From Haematococcus lacustris (lineage: Eukaryota > Chlorophyta > Chlorophyceae > Chlamydomonadales > Haematococcaceae), in NCBI GenBank assembly GCA_030144725.1, contig JASKMD010000026.1, positions 2,122,052-2,186,051 on the forward strand: a stretch of 64,000 nt of DNA. The letters run 5' to 3'. Both the position numbers and the translations under genes were made by a program. The notes beneath the pieces are model-generated. The model did no database searches. It was not told the origin of the DNA and was given only the letters and a program-made list of their open reading frames with translations. Each line of letters opens with the position of its first letter. Position 1 is the first letter of the stretch. Positions 48,694 to 59,275 of the stretch are shown here, in pieces.

Positions 48694-51600
48694 ATGGCAG
48701 TAGCACTCGGGACTGTACCGGTGCTGAGCAGTACGACGCGGCCAGCATTCAAGAGCTTCAGCACGCAGCTCCGCGCATTCCTGGGGCTCAACGGACACAT
48801 CCCGGTGGAGACCTTTCACTGGCTCTTAGCCAGCTCCATCGCAGAATCTGCGGTGCTGGAACCGATCTGTGACGCTTATGCGCAGTGCCTGCAGGATTGG
48901 GGTGACCTATCAGACAGGGAGGAGGCCATCACAGAGCTGCTGAGGCTGGTGCAGGAGCATCTCATTGACCCACCCAGCTACCAGCCAGGCTTAGACCCTG
49001 CCATAGTCCTGGGGAGTGACAAGCACAGCAATGCCAGCGTCTTCACTCTGGCTTACCGCCATGCAGCTCTGCAGGCAGTGAACAGGGGCACTTTCTCCTA
49101 CTCAGCTGCCATTGATCACCTCTTCACTCACTGCCTGCAAGTGCCCTCTCTGCAGCAGAGTCAACGTGAGGGGCTCAAGCGAGATGCTGTCCGGATCTTC
49201 CAAACCGCGTTGCCTGATGCTGAGGATCGCCATGACCTGAGCGCATTAGAGGCTGCTCTCAAGGCTGTGTCCCAGGCCTACGCCAACCTGCTGGACTGTC
49301 GCCGCTATGAGCCAGAGGCGGCTGCACCCCAGCGCGGCAGACGGGCTGAGGCTGCTGATCAGGGCTTAGAGCAAGAGGTCATCCAGCTACGCAAACAGCT
49401 GGCCTCCATGCACACACAGCAGTCACGCCAGCTGCTGCAGCCTCAAAGGCAGCGCCCGTGGCAGCCGCAACCTGCCATGCAGCCCATGCCACAGCCCATG
49501 CCACAGCCCATGCCCCAGCCCATGCACTCAGTGTATGCCGCTCTGCCTGCACCACCAGCCATGCATGCTTACCCATCGCACACGCAGCTGGAGGTGCATC
49601 GTACGCAGCCAGTTCAAAGGTGCCCACTGCACCCAAACAGTGGTCATGCTCTGGCTGAGTGCAGAGTGTTCCGTGCGCTGGCCCCCCATGAGCAGGCTCG
49701 AGTCCGGACAGTGCCAAGCCCTGCTGCCGCACATGCGGTGATGCTGCAGCCCATGGTCCCAGATGCGCCTCGAGTCATCACCGACCCTCGGTTGCGGACA
49801 CCTGACCTAGACCGTGGGTATGTGCCCCCAGCACCGCAGCCCGCTGTGCACAGCTGCAGCTACTGCCACAAGCGCTACCACCCACCAGACCATTGCTTCA
49901 GGCTGTACCCACACATGCAAGCAAACTCCCGCATGGTTCAGCTAGGCTCCCCGCGTCACGCACCAGCACGCGCTCACACTGTCACTGCTGAAGAGGATGC
50001 AGCCAGCCAGCAGGATGTGGGGTCATGGTCAATGGGAGGCAGATGGGTGTCTCAGGATGTGCGAGCTCAAGCACTTGCCACCATCCCTGAGCAGGGCGCC
50101 AGCTACTGTGTCATCACAGCCAATGCTGCCCGGGCGGTGCCTTTCACGCCCAAGGCCGGTAATGCTGTTGGCCCTATGGCTGCAACCACCACACCCATGC
50201 CCATGGCTGCACCAATAGCTAATGCCACCACCCAGCTGCAGTCCATGGCAGCTCAGTTGCAGGCTGTCACAGAGCGGCTGGGACATCTGGAGGCCCGAGT
50301 GGAGCTCTTGGCACCATCTACCACCAATGAGGCGCATGCGGTGGCAGTGCCAAGCCGTGGTGCTGCTGTGCGAGCAGCTTGCCACCCGGACGCGCCCAAT
50401 CAACATCTGGGTTACTTCTCCAATACCACGGTGGAGTCTGGGTGTGCTGTGGCAGACAGTGAGGGGCAGCTGCATTTGCTGAAGGCAGTCATGCTAGATG
50501 GGGGCAGCGACAGTTGCTTGATCTCGCATGAGTGTGCAGCTGCTCTGAACCTCCCTCGCACAGCTTGCAGCCGACGCCTGTCAGTGGCCAGTGGTGCAGA
50601 GTCTATGTCTACTCAGCTGGCCAGCCTGCGTGTCAGCCTATGCTATGGCACTCAGCATGCTCTGGTGCTGGACCTGGAGGCCATCGTCATGCCTCCAGGG
50701 GTCAGCTTGGCTTATGACCTGCTGCTGGGAGCAAATTTCCTTTCGCAGACCAAGGGCCTGTGCGACATGTACGACCGGGAGTTTGCTTACTGCCCCCGGC
50801 TGCACAGCCATGGCGACACCCGCAGCACGCACCGGATGCCCATCACTGGCACCAAAGGCTGCCTGGCCCTGGTTGCACAGAACCCCACTGGCACCAGCCA
50901 GTTGCTGGTCGCTTGCGCAGCCGTGTCCCACAGCCAGGATCAGCCACCAGCCTGTGCAACCAGCGGCGCCACCTCTCTTGTGCACCACACCCCTGGGGTG
51001 CACATGCATGTGGAGACACCTCTTGTGGCAGCGGGCACCACCACACCCAGCGCAGTCAGCCGTGGGGGTGACCTTGCAGCCACAGAGGGTGCCAGCAGCA
51101 GGGTGGCCACCGATGACGCACCCACACCAGCAGGATCAGGGGTGAAGTCGGTGCGCAGCTCAGCACAGCCAGCCACCCGCAGGGGGGGGGGTACAGCAAG
51201 TCAATCTGTGCTCTCCTCAGCACGAGACCCTGCAGCTCGGCGCGCGTCTCAGCCATCCAGCGCACCGCAGCGATCAGCCAAACACCTGGCTGTGGGCACC
51301 GCCGCAGCCCAGCGTGTGGCCAAGCAGCAGCGCGCCTTGCCCCCACCGTCACCGCTGTTGCCTCGACGCTCGTCCAGGGAAGTGGTGTGGCACACTCTCA
51401 CTCCCTTACGGCTGTTCCTTTCTTTCCTCTTCCTGCTCTGGCTGCCGGCCATCGTTACCAGCCTGCCACCACCCATCCCTGACCCGCCCTCCTCTGCCAT
51501 CACCTGCTCAGTCATAAGCATGGTGTTGCCAGATGGACCTGCTGCTGCACACTCGCCAGAGCAGTACACCAAACTGCCCAATGGTGTGCTGTTAGGGAGG

Positions 51601-54600
51601 CATGCAGCCTTATCTCAACAGCAGGCTGAGCGCATGGCTGCATTGGTTGCCGCCAATCCTGGTGCCTTTGCCCACTCTCTCCGTGACCTCACAGGCTACA
51701 AGGGTCCGCGGGGCGCCTTCCGCATTTCCCTCTCCACCACAGACCCGGTCGTCAGCAAGCCCCGACGCTACTCAGAGCTGGAGTTGCAGACCACTGACGC
51801 CAAGGTGGCGGAGATGTTGGAGGCCGGCATCATCCGGCCGGTCACGGAGCCGTGCGACTATGCCAGTGCACCTGTGCTGCCCATGAAGAAGGATGCGGCG
51901 GGTCAATGGACGGACAAGCGGTTTTGCGTCGACTACCGTCGTCTCAACGAGGTCACCCTGCCCGACCGGTATGGCCTGCCCCTGCCAGAAGAGATGTTTG
52001 CACGGCTGGGCACCGCACGCTGGTTCAGTAAGCTAGACATGCGCTCAGGCTTCTTGCAGCTGCCGGTCCACTCTGATGATCAGCTCAAGACAGCATTCTG
52101 GGCACGCAACCAGCTGTACTGCTTTACCCGCATGCCATTTGGGCTCCGCAATGCCAGCGCAGAATATCAGCGTGTCATGGATGCAGCTATCACCAGTGCT
52201 GGCCTGTCAGCCAATTGCATGGCATTCATTGATGACGTGCTGGTGTACAGCGACTCCTTTGAGGCTCATTGCCAGCATGTGCAGTCCCTGCTCCAGATGC
52301 TGCAGGACATTGGCATGTTTGCGCACCCAGAGAAGAGCATCTTGGCCACTGACTGCGTGGAGTACCTGGGCCATGATGTCTCCGCGCACGGCCTCACGCC
52401 CACCGAGGCTAAGTGCAGGGCTCTGCGTGACATGCCCCCTCCCTCTGATGTGTCCAGCCTACGCAGTGTCATGGGTGTGTTCAACTACTACCGCTGCTAC
52501 ATCCCTGACTTCAGCATCATTGCTGGGCCAATCACCTCCCTCACACGCAAAGGGGTAGCTTGGGCCTGGGGCAGTGAGCAGCAGGCAGCCTTTACAACAC
52601 TCAAGGACAGGATTTGCACCCCTGGCCTTGTGCTGCGCCGCTTTGACCCTACCCGTCCTATCCTGCTGCACACTGACTGGTCCAGGGAGGGTTGTGCTGG
52701 TATCCTGGGGCAGGTGGATGCTGATGGGCATGAGTACATGGTGGCTTGCTGTAGCCGCAGCTGCAACGTGCATGAGCGCAACTATGCCAGCTACACGGGA
52801 GAGATGCTGGCTGTCGTGTGGGCAGTCAAAACCATGCGTTTCTACCTCCATGGTCGCCACTTCACCATTGTCACTGACCACCAACCCCTGTCATGGCTCA
52901 TGTCTGGTCAGCAACACACTGGTCAGGTGGCGCGCTGGGCAATGCAGCTGCAGGAGTATGACTTCACTGTCAAGCACCGCCCGGGAGTGACACACCAGAA
53001 CGCGGACGCTCTCTCCCGCTCGCCCCGCTCCACCAGTGTCGACAACACTGGTGCCTGCCTGGATCCAGTTCTCTCTTGCCCTGCACCCGGCACCGCCTTG
53101 CTCAATGGAGCACCAGTGCGAGGCACCTCTACCTTACCACCCCCTACTCACCCCGCTGCCCTGGCCGTGGTCACGCATGATGATCTCATCCTTGGCAACC
53201 AGGGAAGTGCCGCTGATGCCTACCACCATGAGCCTCTCACCCCCACCTCCTGGGTGCAGTCTGCCATAAGTGCTTTAGCGGGTCGTGCCATGGCTTGGGT
53301 CAGGGCTGCTGGACTGTCCTTGCTGGGGGCACCTACCTCTCCCACCCTGGAGGGCAGCGTTACCGGTCCGCCTGACATTCATGGAGTGTGCATGCCACTG
53401 ACCATCAACACCAGCAGCGTGGCCAGCACCTTTTCCCCGGCAGTGGCAGCAGAGGGAGTGGTGCTCTTAGAGCTCTTTGGGGGGTTAGGTGCTGGGCTGG
53501 AAATGCTATTGCGCAATGGGGTTCGGGTGCAGCGCTACATCTACTGCGACACATCACCAGCCTGCAGACAGCTCATGCGCCACCGCCTCTCTCACCTCTC
53601 TGCCACCTATCCTGGGCTGTTGCCACCCCATGCTCACGCCAATGCTCTCACTACTCTGCCCCAGGATGTCTGCTCCATCACCTCCGCTGATCTGGTGCGC
53701 GCTGGTGCACGCGGTCAGCACCAGTGGTTAGTGGTCGCTGGATGGGAGTGCCAAGACCTATCTCCTGCTGGCAGCTTGGCTGGCCTGCATGGGCCCAGGT
53801 CCAGCACCTTCTTCCCCACCATGCGGCTTGTGGGCTGCTTGCAACAGCTTCAACCAGCGCTGCGCCCTGGGTATGTGCTCGAGAACACAGCATTTCAGCA
53901 CAACTTCCTTTCCAACGCCATTCGCAATCAGTTCACAGAAGTCTGCACCAGTATAGGCACCCCCATTTGCTTTGACGCAGCACAGCTAGGTGCTCGGGCA
54001 CACCGCTTGCGCAACTGGTGGACCAACCTCTGTGACCATTCCCACTTCATGGCGGTATTGCAGCACATCCTGCCACACCCTCCTCAATCTGTAGCTGATA
54101 TACTATCCCCTGGCACAGCTGTTCCCATTGCCCAACATGCTGACGCGCCTCCTTTCTTTCTAGTCAACCAGCCAGGCCAGGCGCTACGAGCCCTCCCTAC
54201 CCTGGTGGCGTATCCTGCCTCCTATGCTTTCCGTGGCGGGGGGAAGGGTGTGCTACTCACTGCAGCAGGCACCGCTCGTGAACCCAACATCCAAGAGAGG
54301 GAGCTGGCGCTGGGTTATGTTGTTGGCACCACGGCCGCACCGGGGCTTACTACAGCTGACCGCCACCAGATCACTGGGCGCTGCATGGACGCCACGGCTG
54401 CAGAGAGTTTGTATGCGGTGGCGGCTGCCCTGCACCATGCCAGCTTGCTGCACGCCCATGCTCACAGCTGCCTATCCTCCTCATCCCTCTCGCATGCGCT
54501 GGTTGTTGCTGTTGGGGGGGATGCACAGCTGTTGCCCAGCTCTCACACCAGCACCACCCAGCACTGCTCACCATCTACAACACCTGATCCAGCTTTGCCC

Positions 54601-56937
54601 ACAGCCACAGCTGCGCAGCCAGCAGTTACTCTTGCTCACCTTGCTGATGTTGCCGACACCGAACGTGACATACACGATGGCACATCCACAATGCAGCTGC
54701 TTCAGCACCACACCTTGCCTACTGGGTTGTCGCATGCTGAGCAGCGTCGGGCACAGCGTCGCGCTCAGGCTTATGTCTGGGACAGCCACAAGTTGCTTAG
54801 GCGCATGGCAGACGGCAGCACTCGCATTGTTCCTGCCCCTGCTGAGCGCCCACACTTGGTGTCCACCATGCACAACAACACTGGGCACTTTGGTGGCAGG
54901 CGCACGGCAGCTCTGTTGCAACACACCTACTGGTGGCGCGGGTTGGCAGCTGATGCGCAGGCTGTTGTGGCACGATGCACCGTTTGTGATAGGGTCAAAG
55001 CTGCATTCAATGCCAAATCCCCTGAGCTGCACAGCCTGCCCATTCGTGCCCTCTTCTACCGCTGGGGTGTAGACCTATGTGGTCCTTTCATCCCCAGCCG
55101 CTCTGGCCACAAGTACATCATGGTCTGCATTGAGCATCTGTCTAAATGGGTCGAGATCATCCCCATCCCCAATAAGGAAGCAGTCACCACAGCCTCAGCA
55201 TTTGCGCATCACGTGCTGGGACGCTATGGTGCTTGTGCTGAAGTGGTCACTGACGGTGGCACAGAGTTCCAGGGGGCCTTTGCTGAGCTGCTGCAGCGCG
55301 CCCTGATTGATCACCGCACCACCTCTGCTAACCACCCTCAGAGCAATGGGCTGTCTGAGCGATGTGTGCAGACTGTCAAGGCATGCCTGCGCAAGCACTG
55401 CACCAGCAACCGTGTCACTGACCAGTGGGATGATGCCCTGCCTATGATTGCTTTGGGGTACAGGTGCTCTACCCAGGAGAGCACCCGCATGACACCCTAC
55501 GAGCTGTTGTTTGCGCGCAAGCCTGTGGTACCCCCAGCTATAGCTGAGCGGGTGGACCAGCCCATCAACTTTGACGACCCAGAGCTGGTTGCAGAGCTGG
55601 TGATGCAACGTGCAGCCGCTGTCACCGACAACATGGTCATCGCCATGGGCAACCAGGCTGTAGCTCAGCACCGGGACCAGCTGAGGTATGCCATGACTCG
55701 CTCCGGCAGCTATCAGCCAGCAGCCCGCTCCTTCAAACCAGGTGACTTTGTCTATCTCCGCCTTGCTGCCAAGCACAACATGCTGCAGCTAGAGGCACGC
55801 CCAGAGATCTATCGGGTGGTGGTAGTCAAGGACAGCGGGGTGGCAGTGCTCACGGGCAAGTGTGGCACCCAGTTCAATGAGCACATCTCCAACCTATCTC
55901 CTTGCCACCTGCTTGACCTGGATGGCACCATTGATGTCGGTCTGGCACGCCCTCACATTGATCACCCGTGCGAAGTGTGCCGCTTCACGGGTGATGAGGC
56001 AGTCATGCTGCTGTGCGATGGCTGCGGCACTGGCTGGCACACCTACTGTCTCACACCTGCTCTCGATGCGGTGCCCGAGGGTGACTGGCTGTGCCCGCGT
56101 TGCGTGGGGGCTGGAGTGACCTTGGGGGAGGTTAGGGACAGGCAATTGCTCGCTGCGCCAGCACCTCTACCGCTGCAGGATCCTTTTCTCTCCAAAGCTG
56201 TGCTCAGCAAGATCAAGGCTGCCCGGGAGCTGCATGGGCGTGTGGTGCATTGCCCAGCCAACAAGGCAGCGCCCGAGCGCTGGGGCGTCGTCACCTATAA
56301 GGGCGATGAGTGCAGGCCTAAGTACTTTCGCATCACATTCCAGGATGGCAGCACCATTGACGACCTGCAGCATGCTGTCCTGTTGCGCAAGGGTTGGCTG
56401 ATGCCCCAGGGCTCAGAGCTGCCTAGGCACCTAGCAGCAAGCACTGTCACAGCCGCCACTCTGCCAGACCACTGGCTGCTCAGCAGCACTGCCGGCGTGC
56501 TCGCTGCGCTTCATTGCCTCTTGCCTGGATCCTGGCACCCTAGTGTCGCTGCCGCCATTGCTCAGGGCTACCAGCTCATGCAACCCACCAGCATCACACC
56601 TCAAGAGCTGCGTGTGGCTAGCACAGTGATCAACCTGGGCCTCATGCACAGCCTGCTGGATCCATGCACCACCACACCCATCATCACATCGGGGCTTGAA
56701 TTGCAGCCATTGTCAGCACACCCGCACCTCTCTCTCTCCCCTTGTTTCATCCTCTCTCTCTCCCCTTGTTTCATCCTCCGCAGCGCACTCTTGTGTCATG
56801 AACTATGCTATCACGTGTCACGTGTGCAGCGTTTCAAAGACCGTGTGCAGGGTTTCATTGACCGTGTGCAGGGTTTTATAGACCGTGCACAGCGTTTCAT
56901 AGACCGTGCACAGGGTTTGGTGTGGCTCAGTTCCTAG
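48694..56937 (+). CDS. Element C polyprotein: gag-PR-RT-RNase H-DNA methyltransferase-integrase-PHD
   Basis: A single open frame of 2,747 codons from ATG 48694 (open from 48451). In order, by residue: gag-like region; CCHC knuckle 388-401 (CSYCHKRYHPPDHC); aspartic protease with D602 (LDGGSDSCLIS); RT with FIDD at 1178-1181; RNase H from about 1320 (HTDWSREGCAG); C5-cytosine methyltransferase about 1589-1920 (LELFGGLGAGLE motif I; AGWECQDLSPAG with C1686 motif IV; YVLENT with E1730 motif VI; ARAHRLRNWW motif VIII; a motif X-like end); integrase zinc region from 2060; DDE D2127, D2187, E2222; C4HC3 PHD finger 2426-2470; then GRVVHCP...WGVVTYKG...YFRITFQDG, possibly Tudor-like. Integrase after RNase H places it with Ty3/gypsy. 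The last ~60 codons run into simple repeats, so the true C-terminus is probably near 56690. No frameshift or stop. Confidence 0.9.
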   Translation: MAVALGTVPVLSSTTRPAFKSFSTQLRAFLGLNGHIPVETFHWLLASSIAESAVLEPICDAYAQCLQDWGDLSDREEAITELLRLVQEHLIDPPSYQPGLDPAIVLGSDKHSNASVFTLAYRHAALQAVNRGTFSYSAAIDHLFTHCLQVPSLQQSQREGLKRDAVRIFQTALPDAEDRHDLSALEAALKAVSQAYANLLDCRRYEPEAAAPQRGRRAEAADQGLEQEVIQLRKQLASMHTQQSRQLLQPQRQRPWQPQPAMQPMPQPMPQPMPQPMHSVYAALPAPPAMHAYPSHTQLEVHRTQPVQRCPLHPNSGHALAECRVFRALAPHEQARVRTVPSPAAAHAVMLQPMVPDAPRVITDPRLRTPDLDRGYVPPAPQPAVHSCSYCHKRYHPPDHCFRLYPHMQANSRMVQLGSPRHAPARAHTVTAEEDAASQQDVGSWSMGGRWVSQDVRAQALATIPEQGASYCVITANAARAVPFTPKAGNAVGPMAATTTPMPMAAPIANATTQLQSMAAQLQAVTERLGHLEARVELLAPSTTNEAHAVAVPSRGAAVRAACHPDAPNQHLGYFSNTTVESGCAVADSEGQLHLLKAVMLDGGSDSCLISHECAAALNLPRTACSRRLSVASGAESMSTQLASLRVSLCYGTQHALVLDLEAIVMPPGVSLAYDLLLGANFLSQTKGLCDMYDREFAYCPRLHSHGDTRSTHRMPITGTKGCLALVAQNPTGTSQLLVACAAVSHSQDQPPACATSGATSLVHHTPGVHMHVETPLVAAGTTTPSAVSRGGDLAATEGASSRVATDDAPTPAGSGVKSVRSSAQPATRRGGGTASQSVLSSARDPAARRASQPSSAPQRSAKHLAVGTAAAQRVAKQQRALPPPSPLLPRRSSREVVWHTLTPLRLFLSFLFLLWLPAIVTSLPPPIPDPPSSAITCSVISMVLPDGPAAAHSPEQYTKLPNGVLLGRHAALSQQQAERMAALVAANPGAFAHSLRDLTGYKGPRGAFRISLSTTDPVVSKPRRYSELELQTTDAKVAEMLEAGIIRPVTEPCDYASAPVLPMKKDAAGQWTDKRFCVDYRRLNEVTLPDRYGLPLPEEMFARLGTARWFSKLDMRSGFLQLPVHSDDQLKTAFWARNQLYCFTRMPFGLRNASAEYQRVMDAAITSAGLSANCMAFIDDVLVYSDSFEAHCQHVQSLLQMLQDIGMFAHPEKSILATDCVEYLGHDVSAHGLTPTEAKCRALRDMPPPSDVSSLRSVMGVFNYYRCYIPDFSIIAGPITSLTRKGVAWAWGSEQQAAFTTLKDRICTPGLVLRRFDPTRPILLHTDWSREGCAGILGQVDADGHEYMVACCSRSCNVHERNYASYTGEMLAVVWAVKTMRFYLHGRHFTIVTDHQPLSWLMSGQQHTGQVARWAMQLQEYDFTVKHRPGVTHQNADALSRSPRSTSVDNTGACLDPVLSCPAPGTALLNGAPVRGTSTLPPPTHPAALAVVTHDDLILGNQGSAADAYHHEPLTPTSWVQSAISALAGRAMAWVRAAGLSLLGAPTSPTLEGSVTGPPDIHGVCMPLTINTSSVASTFSPAVAAEGVVLLELFGGLGAGLEMLLRNGVRVQRYIYCDTSPACRQLMRHRLSHLSATYPGLLPPHAHANALTTLPQDVCSITSADLVRAGARGQHQWLVVAGWECQDLSPAGSLAGLHGPRSSTFFPTMRLVGCLQQLQPALRPGYVLENTAFQHNFLSNAIRNQFTEVCTSIGTPICFDAAQLGARAHRLRNWWTNLCDHSHFMAVLQHILPHPPQSVADILSPGTAVPIAQHADAPPFFLVNQPGQALRALPTLVAYPASYAFRGGGKGVLLTAAGTAREPNIQERELALGYVVGTTAAPGLTTADRHQITGRCMDATAAESLYAVAAALHHASLLHAHAHSCLSSSSLSHALVVAVGGDAQLLPSSHTSTTQHCSPSTTPDPALPTATAAQPAVTLAHLADVADTERDIHDGTSTMQLLQHHTLPTGLSHAEQRRAQRRAQAYVWDSHKLLRRMADGSTRIVPAPAERPHLVSTMHNNTGHFGGRRTAALLQHTYWWRGLAADAQAVVARCTVCDRVKAAFNAKSPELHSLPIRALFYRWGVDLCGPFIPSRSGHKYIMVCIEHLSKWVEIIPIPNKEAVTTASAFAHHVLGRYGACAEVVTDGGTEFQGAFAELLQRALIDHRTTSANHPQSNGLSERCVQTVKACLRKHCTSNRVTDQWDDALPMIALGYRCSTQESTRMTPYELLFARKPVVPPAIAERVDQPINFDDPELVAELVMQRAAAVTDNMVIAMGNQAVAQHRDQLRYAMTRSGSYQPAARSFKPGDFVYLRLAAKHNMLQLEARPEIYRVVVVKDSGVAVLTGKCGTQFNEHISNLSPCHLLDLDGTIDVGLARPHIDHPCEVCRFTGDEAVMLLCDGCGTGWHTYCLTPALDAVPEGDWLCPRCVGAGVTLGEVRDRQLLAAPAPLPLQDPFLSKAVLSKIKAARELHGRVVHCPANKAAPERWGVVTYKGDECRPKYFRITFQDGSTIDDLQHAVLLRKGWLMPQGSELPRHLAASTVTAATLPDHWLLSSTAGVLAALHCLLPGSWHPSVAAAIAQGYQLMQPTSITPQELRVASTVINLGLMHSLLDPCTTTPIITSGLELQPLSAHPHLSLSPCFILSLSPCFILRSALLCHELCYHVSRVQRFKDRVQGFIDRVQGFIDRAQRFIDRAQGLVWLSS

Positions 56938-57035
56938 GCGTTTCTGACCGTGTGCACGGTTTCGCTGACCTTGCACAGGGTTTCAAAGACCTAGTGCAGG
57001 GTTTCATAGACCGTGCACAGGGTATCAAAGCATGA
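56829..57035. repeat. GACCGTGTGCAGGGTTTCAT short repeat
   Basis: About nine 21-22-bp units of GACCGTG(TG/CA)CAGGGTTTCATA, partly inside the nominal 3' end of the element C ORF. Two similar units lie at 47753-47790. Confidence 0.9.
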
Positions 57036-57039
57036 GTGT

Positions 57040-57965
57040 ATAGTCAGCATTGGCTTACAACCTACATGCCTGCTGACATCTGCTGCCACATGTGGCCTCC
57101 TACATTAATGTAACATCACACGGCATCACCAGTAGAGTCATGCCTAGCACACAAACTTACTCATGGCTAATAACTGCTGTTTGCACACTAAAACTGGTGC
57201 TGCCAGGCATGCACCACATGACACAAGCCACTAACACTCAGGGCTGCACACGCCATGCACCTCTCATGTCATAGCAACTGACACACTGCTTCACACGCCA
57301 TGCATTGCTCATGTCATACCAGTTGACTCATGGCTATTCAAACTATATACTTACGACGAACAGCAGCAAACACATGGCTAAGGAAGCCATGCACCTCATG
57401 ACACATGGCAGCTGACTCAGGGCTACACATGCCTTGCCACACCTGCCACATGGCAGCTGTGTCATTGCTTGGGATAAGGGAAGGGCTGTTGCCCGGCTGC
57501 TGCCTTGTAGTGATGGCCTGGGAGGTGGTGGTGGTGGTGGTGGGACAGGAGAGGGAAGGAGGAAGGGGCCAAAAGGCAGGAGGGTTACCGTCAAACCTTC
57601 AACAACAAGGGGTGGGCTGGTGGTTACTGCCCCATAGCACCCAACTCCTGGCTGCTGGGCCATGTTTGCTATGGGCTAACACCTCTAATCAGGCTGGGCT
57701 GGGCTCCAGGCTGGGCTGGGTTGTTAACCTTCAAGCTGGGCTGGGCTAGGCTGGGCTGGGCTGAAGGGGCGTAGGGAGTGCACTCCCGATAAATAGGGCC
57801 GACGCGAGGGCCTTTTTTGCATCGGAAGGACATTCTGCTCCGATAGAACGATAGAGCGTTGAGTTTAAGGGGGACCTCTCTCTTGAATGAAGTCTTAACT
57901 CGCAGCGGTTGCGAAGATACAACGATCCGCGCGCGAGGTACCCCCCCCTTTTTGGGAATCTGTGC
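57040..57965. other. Intergenic; reversed copy of a dispersed repeat
   Basis: No gene. 57510-57650 on the minus strand resembles 35500-35650 and 60590-60700 (pyrimidine-rich block after GGT..GACGGTAAC). 57690-57770 is a CTGGGCTGGG repeat. Confidence 0.5.
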
Positions 57966-59275
57966 AGATGTTGGTTTAATGAGCCCGGCATCTGTGCAGA
58001 TGCATGTCGATGCCATTAGGACAAACGACATCTGCACAGATGCATCCCTCGACATCTGCACAGCCGTCGACATAAACGACATCTGCACAGATGCATCCCT
58101 CGACATCTGCACAGCCGTCGACACAGTCGACATCTGCACAGATGCATCCCTCGACATCTGCACAGCCGTCGACACAAACGACATCTGCACAGATGCATCC
58201 CTCGACATCTGCACAGCTGTCGACACAGTCGACATCTGCACAGCCAAGCATACCTCGACATCTGCACAGCTGTCGACATAGTCGACATCTGCACAGCCAA
58301 GCATCTTTCGACATCTGCACAGCTGTCGACACAAACGACATCTGCACAGATGCATCCCTCGACATCTGCACAGCTGTCGACACAGTCGACATCTGCACAG
58401 ATGCATCCCTCGACATCTGCACAGCTGTCGACACAGTCGACATCTGCACAGCCAAGCATCCCTCGACATCTGCACAGCCGTCGTCACAAAAGACATCTGC
58501 ACAGATGCATCCCTCGACATCTGCACAGCTGTCGACACAGTCGACATCTGCACAGCCAAGCATTCCTCGACATCTGCACAGCTGTCGACATAGTCGACAT
58601 CTGCACAGCCAAGCATCCCTCGACATCTGCACAGCTGTCGACACAAACGACATCTGCACAGATGCATCCCTCGACATCTGCACAGCCGTCGACACAGTCG
58701 ACATCTGCACAGCCAAGCATCCCTCGACATCTGCACAGCTGTCGACACAGTCGACATCTGCACAGCCAAGCATCCCTCGACATCTGCACAGCTGTCGACA
58801 CAAACGACATCTGCACAGATGCATCCCTCGACATCTGCACAGCCGTCGACACAGTCGACATCTGCACAGATGCATCCCTCGACATCTGCACAGCTGTCGA
58901 CACAGTCGACATCTGCACAGCCAAGCATCCCTCGACATCTGCACAGCCGTCGACACAAACGACATCTGCACAGATGCATCCCTCGACATCTGCACAGTTG
59001 TCGACACAGTCGACATCTGCACAGCCAAGCATTCCTCGACATCTGCACAGCTGTCGATATAGTCGACATCTGCACAGCCAAGCATCCCTCGACATCTGCA
59101 CAGCTGTCGACACAAACGACATCTGCACAGATGCATCCCTCGACATCTGCACAGCCGTCGACACAGTCGACATCTGCACAGTTAAGCATCCCTCGACATC
59201 TGCACAGCTGTCGACACAGTCGACATCTGCACAGCCAAGCATCCCTCGACATCTGCACAGCTGTCGACGTAGTGC
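57966..59275. repeat. TCGACATCTGCACAG array (1.3 kb)
   Basis: Alternating 27-bp and 24-bp half-units, each starting TCGACATCTGCACAG and followed by C[CT]GTCGACA(CAG/CAAA) or ATGCATCCC or CCAAGCATCCC. Unit lengths are multiples of three, so long spurious ORFs stay open on both strands. Rich in GTCGAC and CTGCACAG/CTGTGCAG inverted repeats. Confidence 0.95.

Noticed and set aside
57966..59275. CRISPR array
   Set aside because: Spacers are not unique and units are tandem and palindromic; a eukaryotic satellite.
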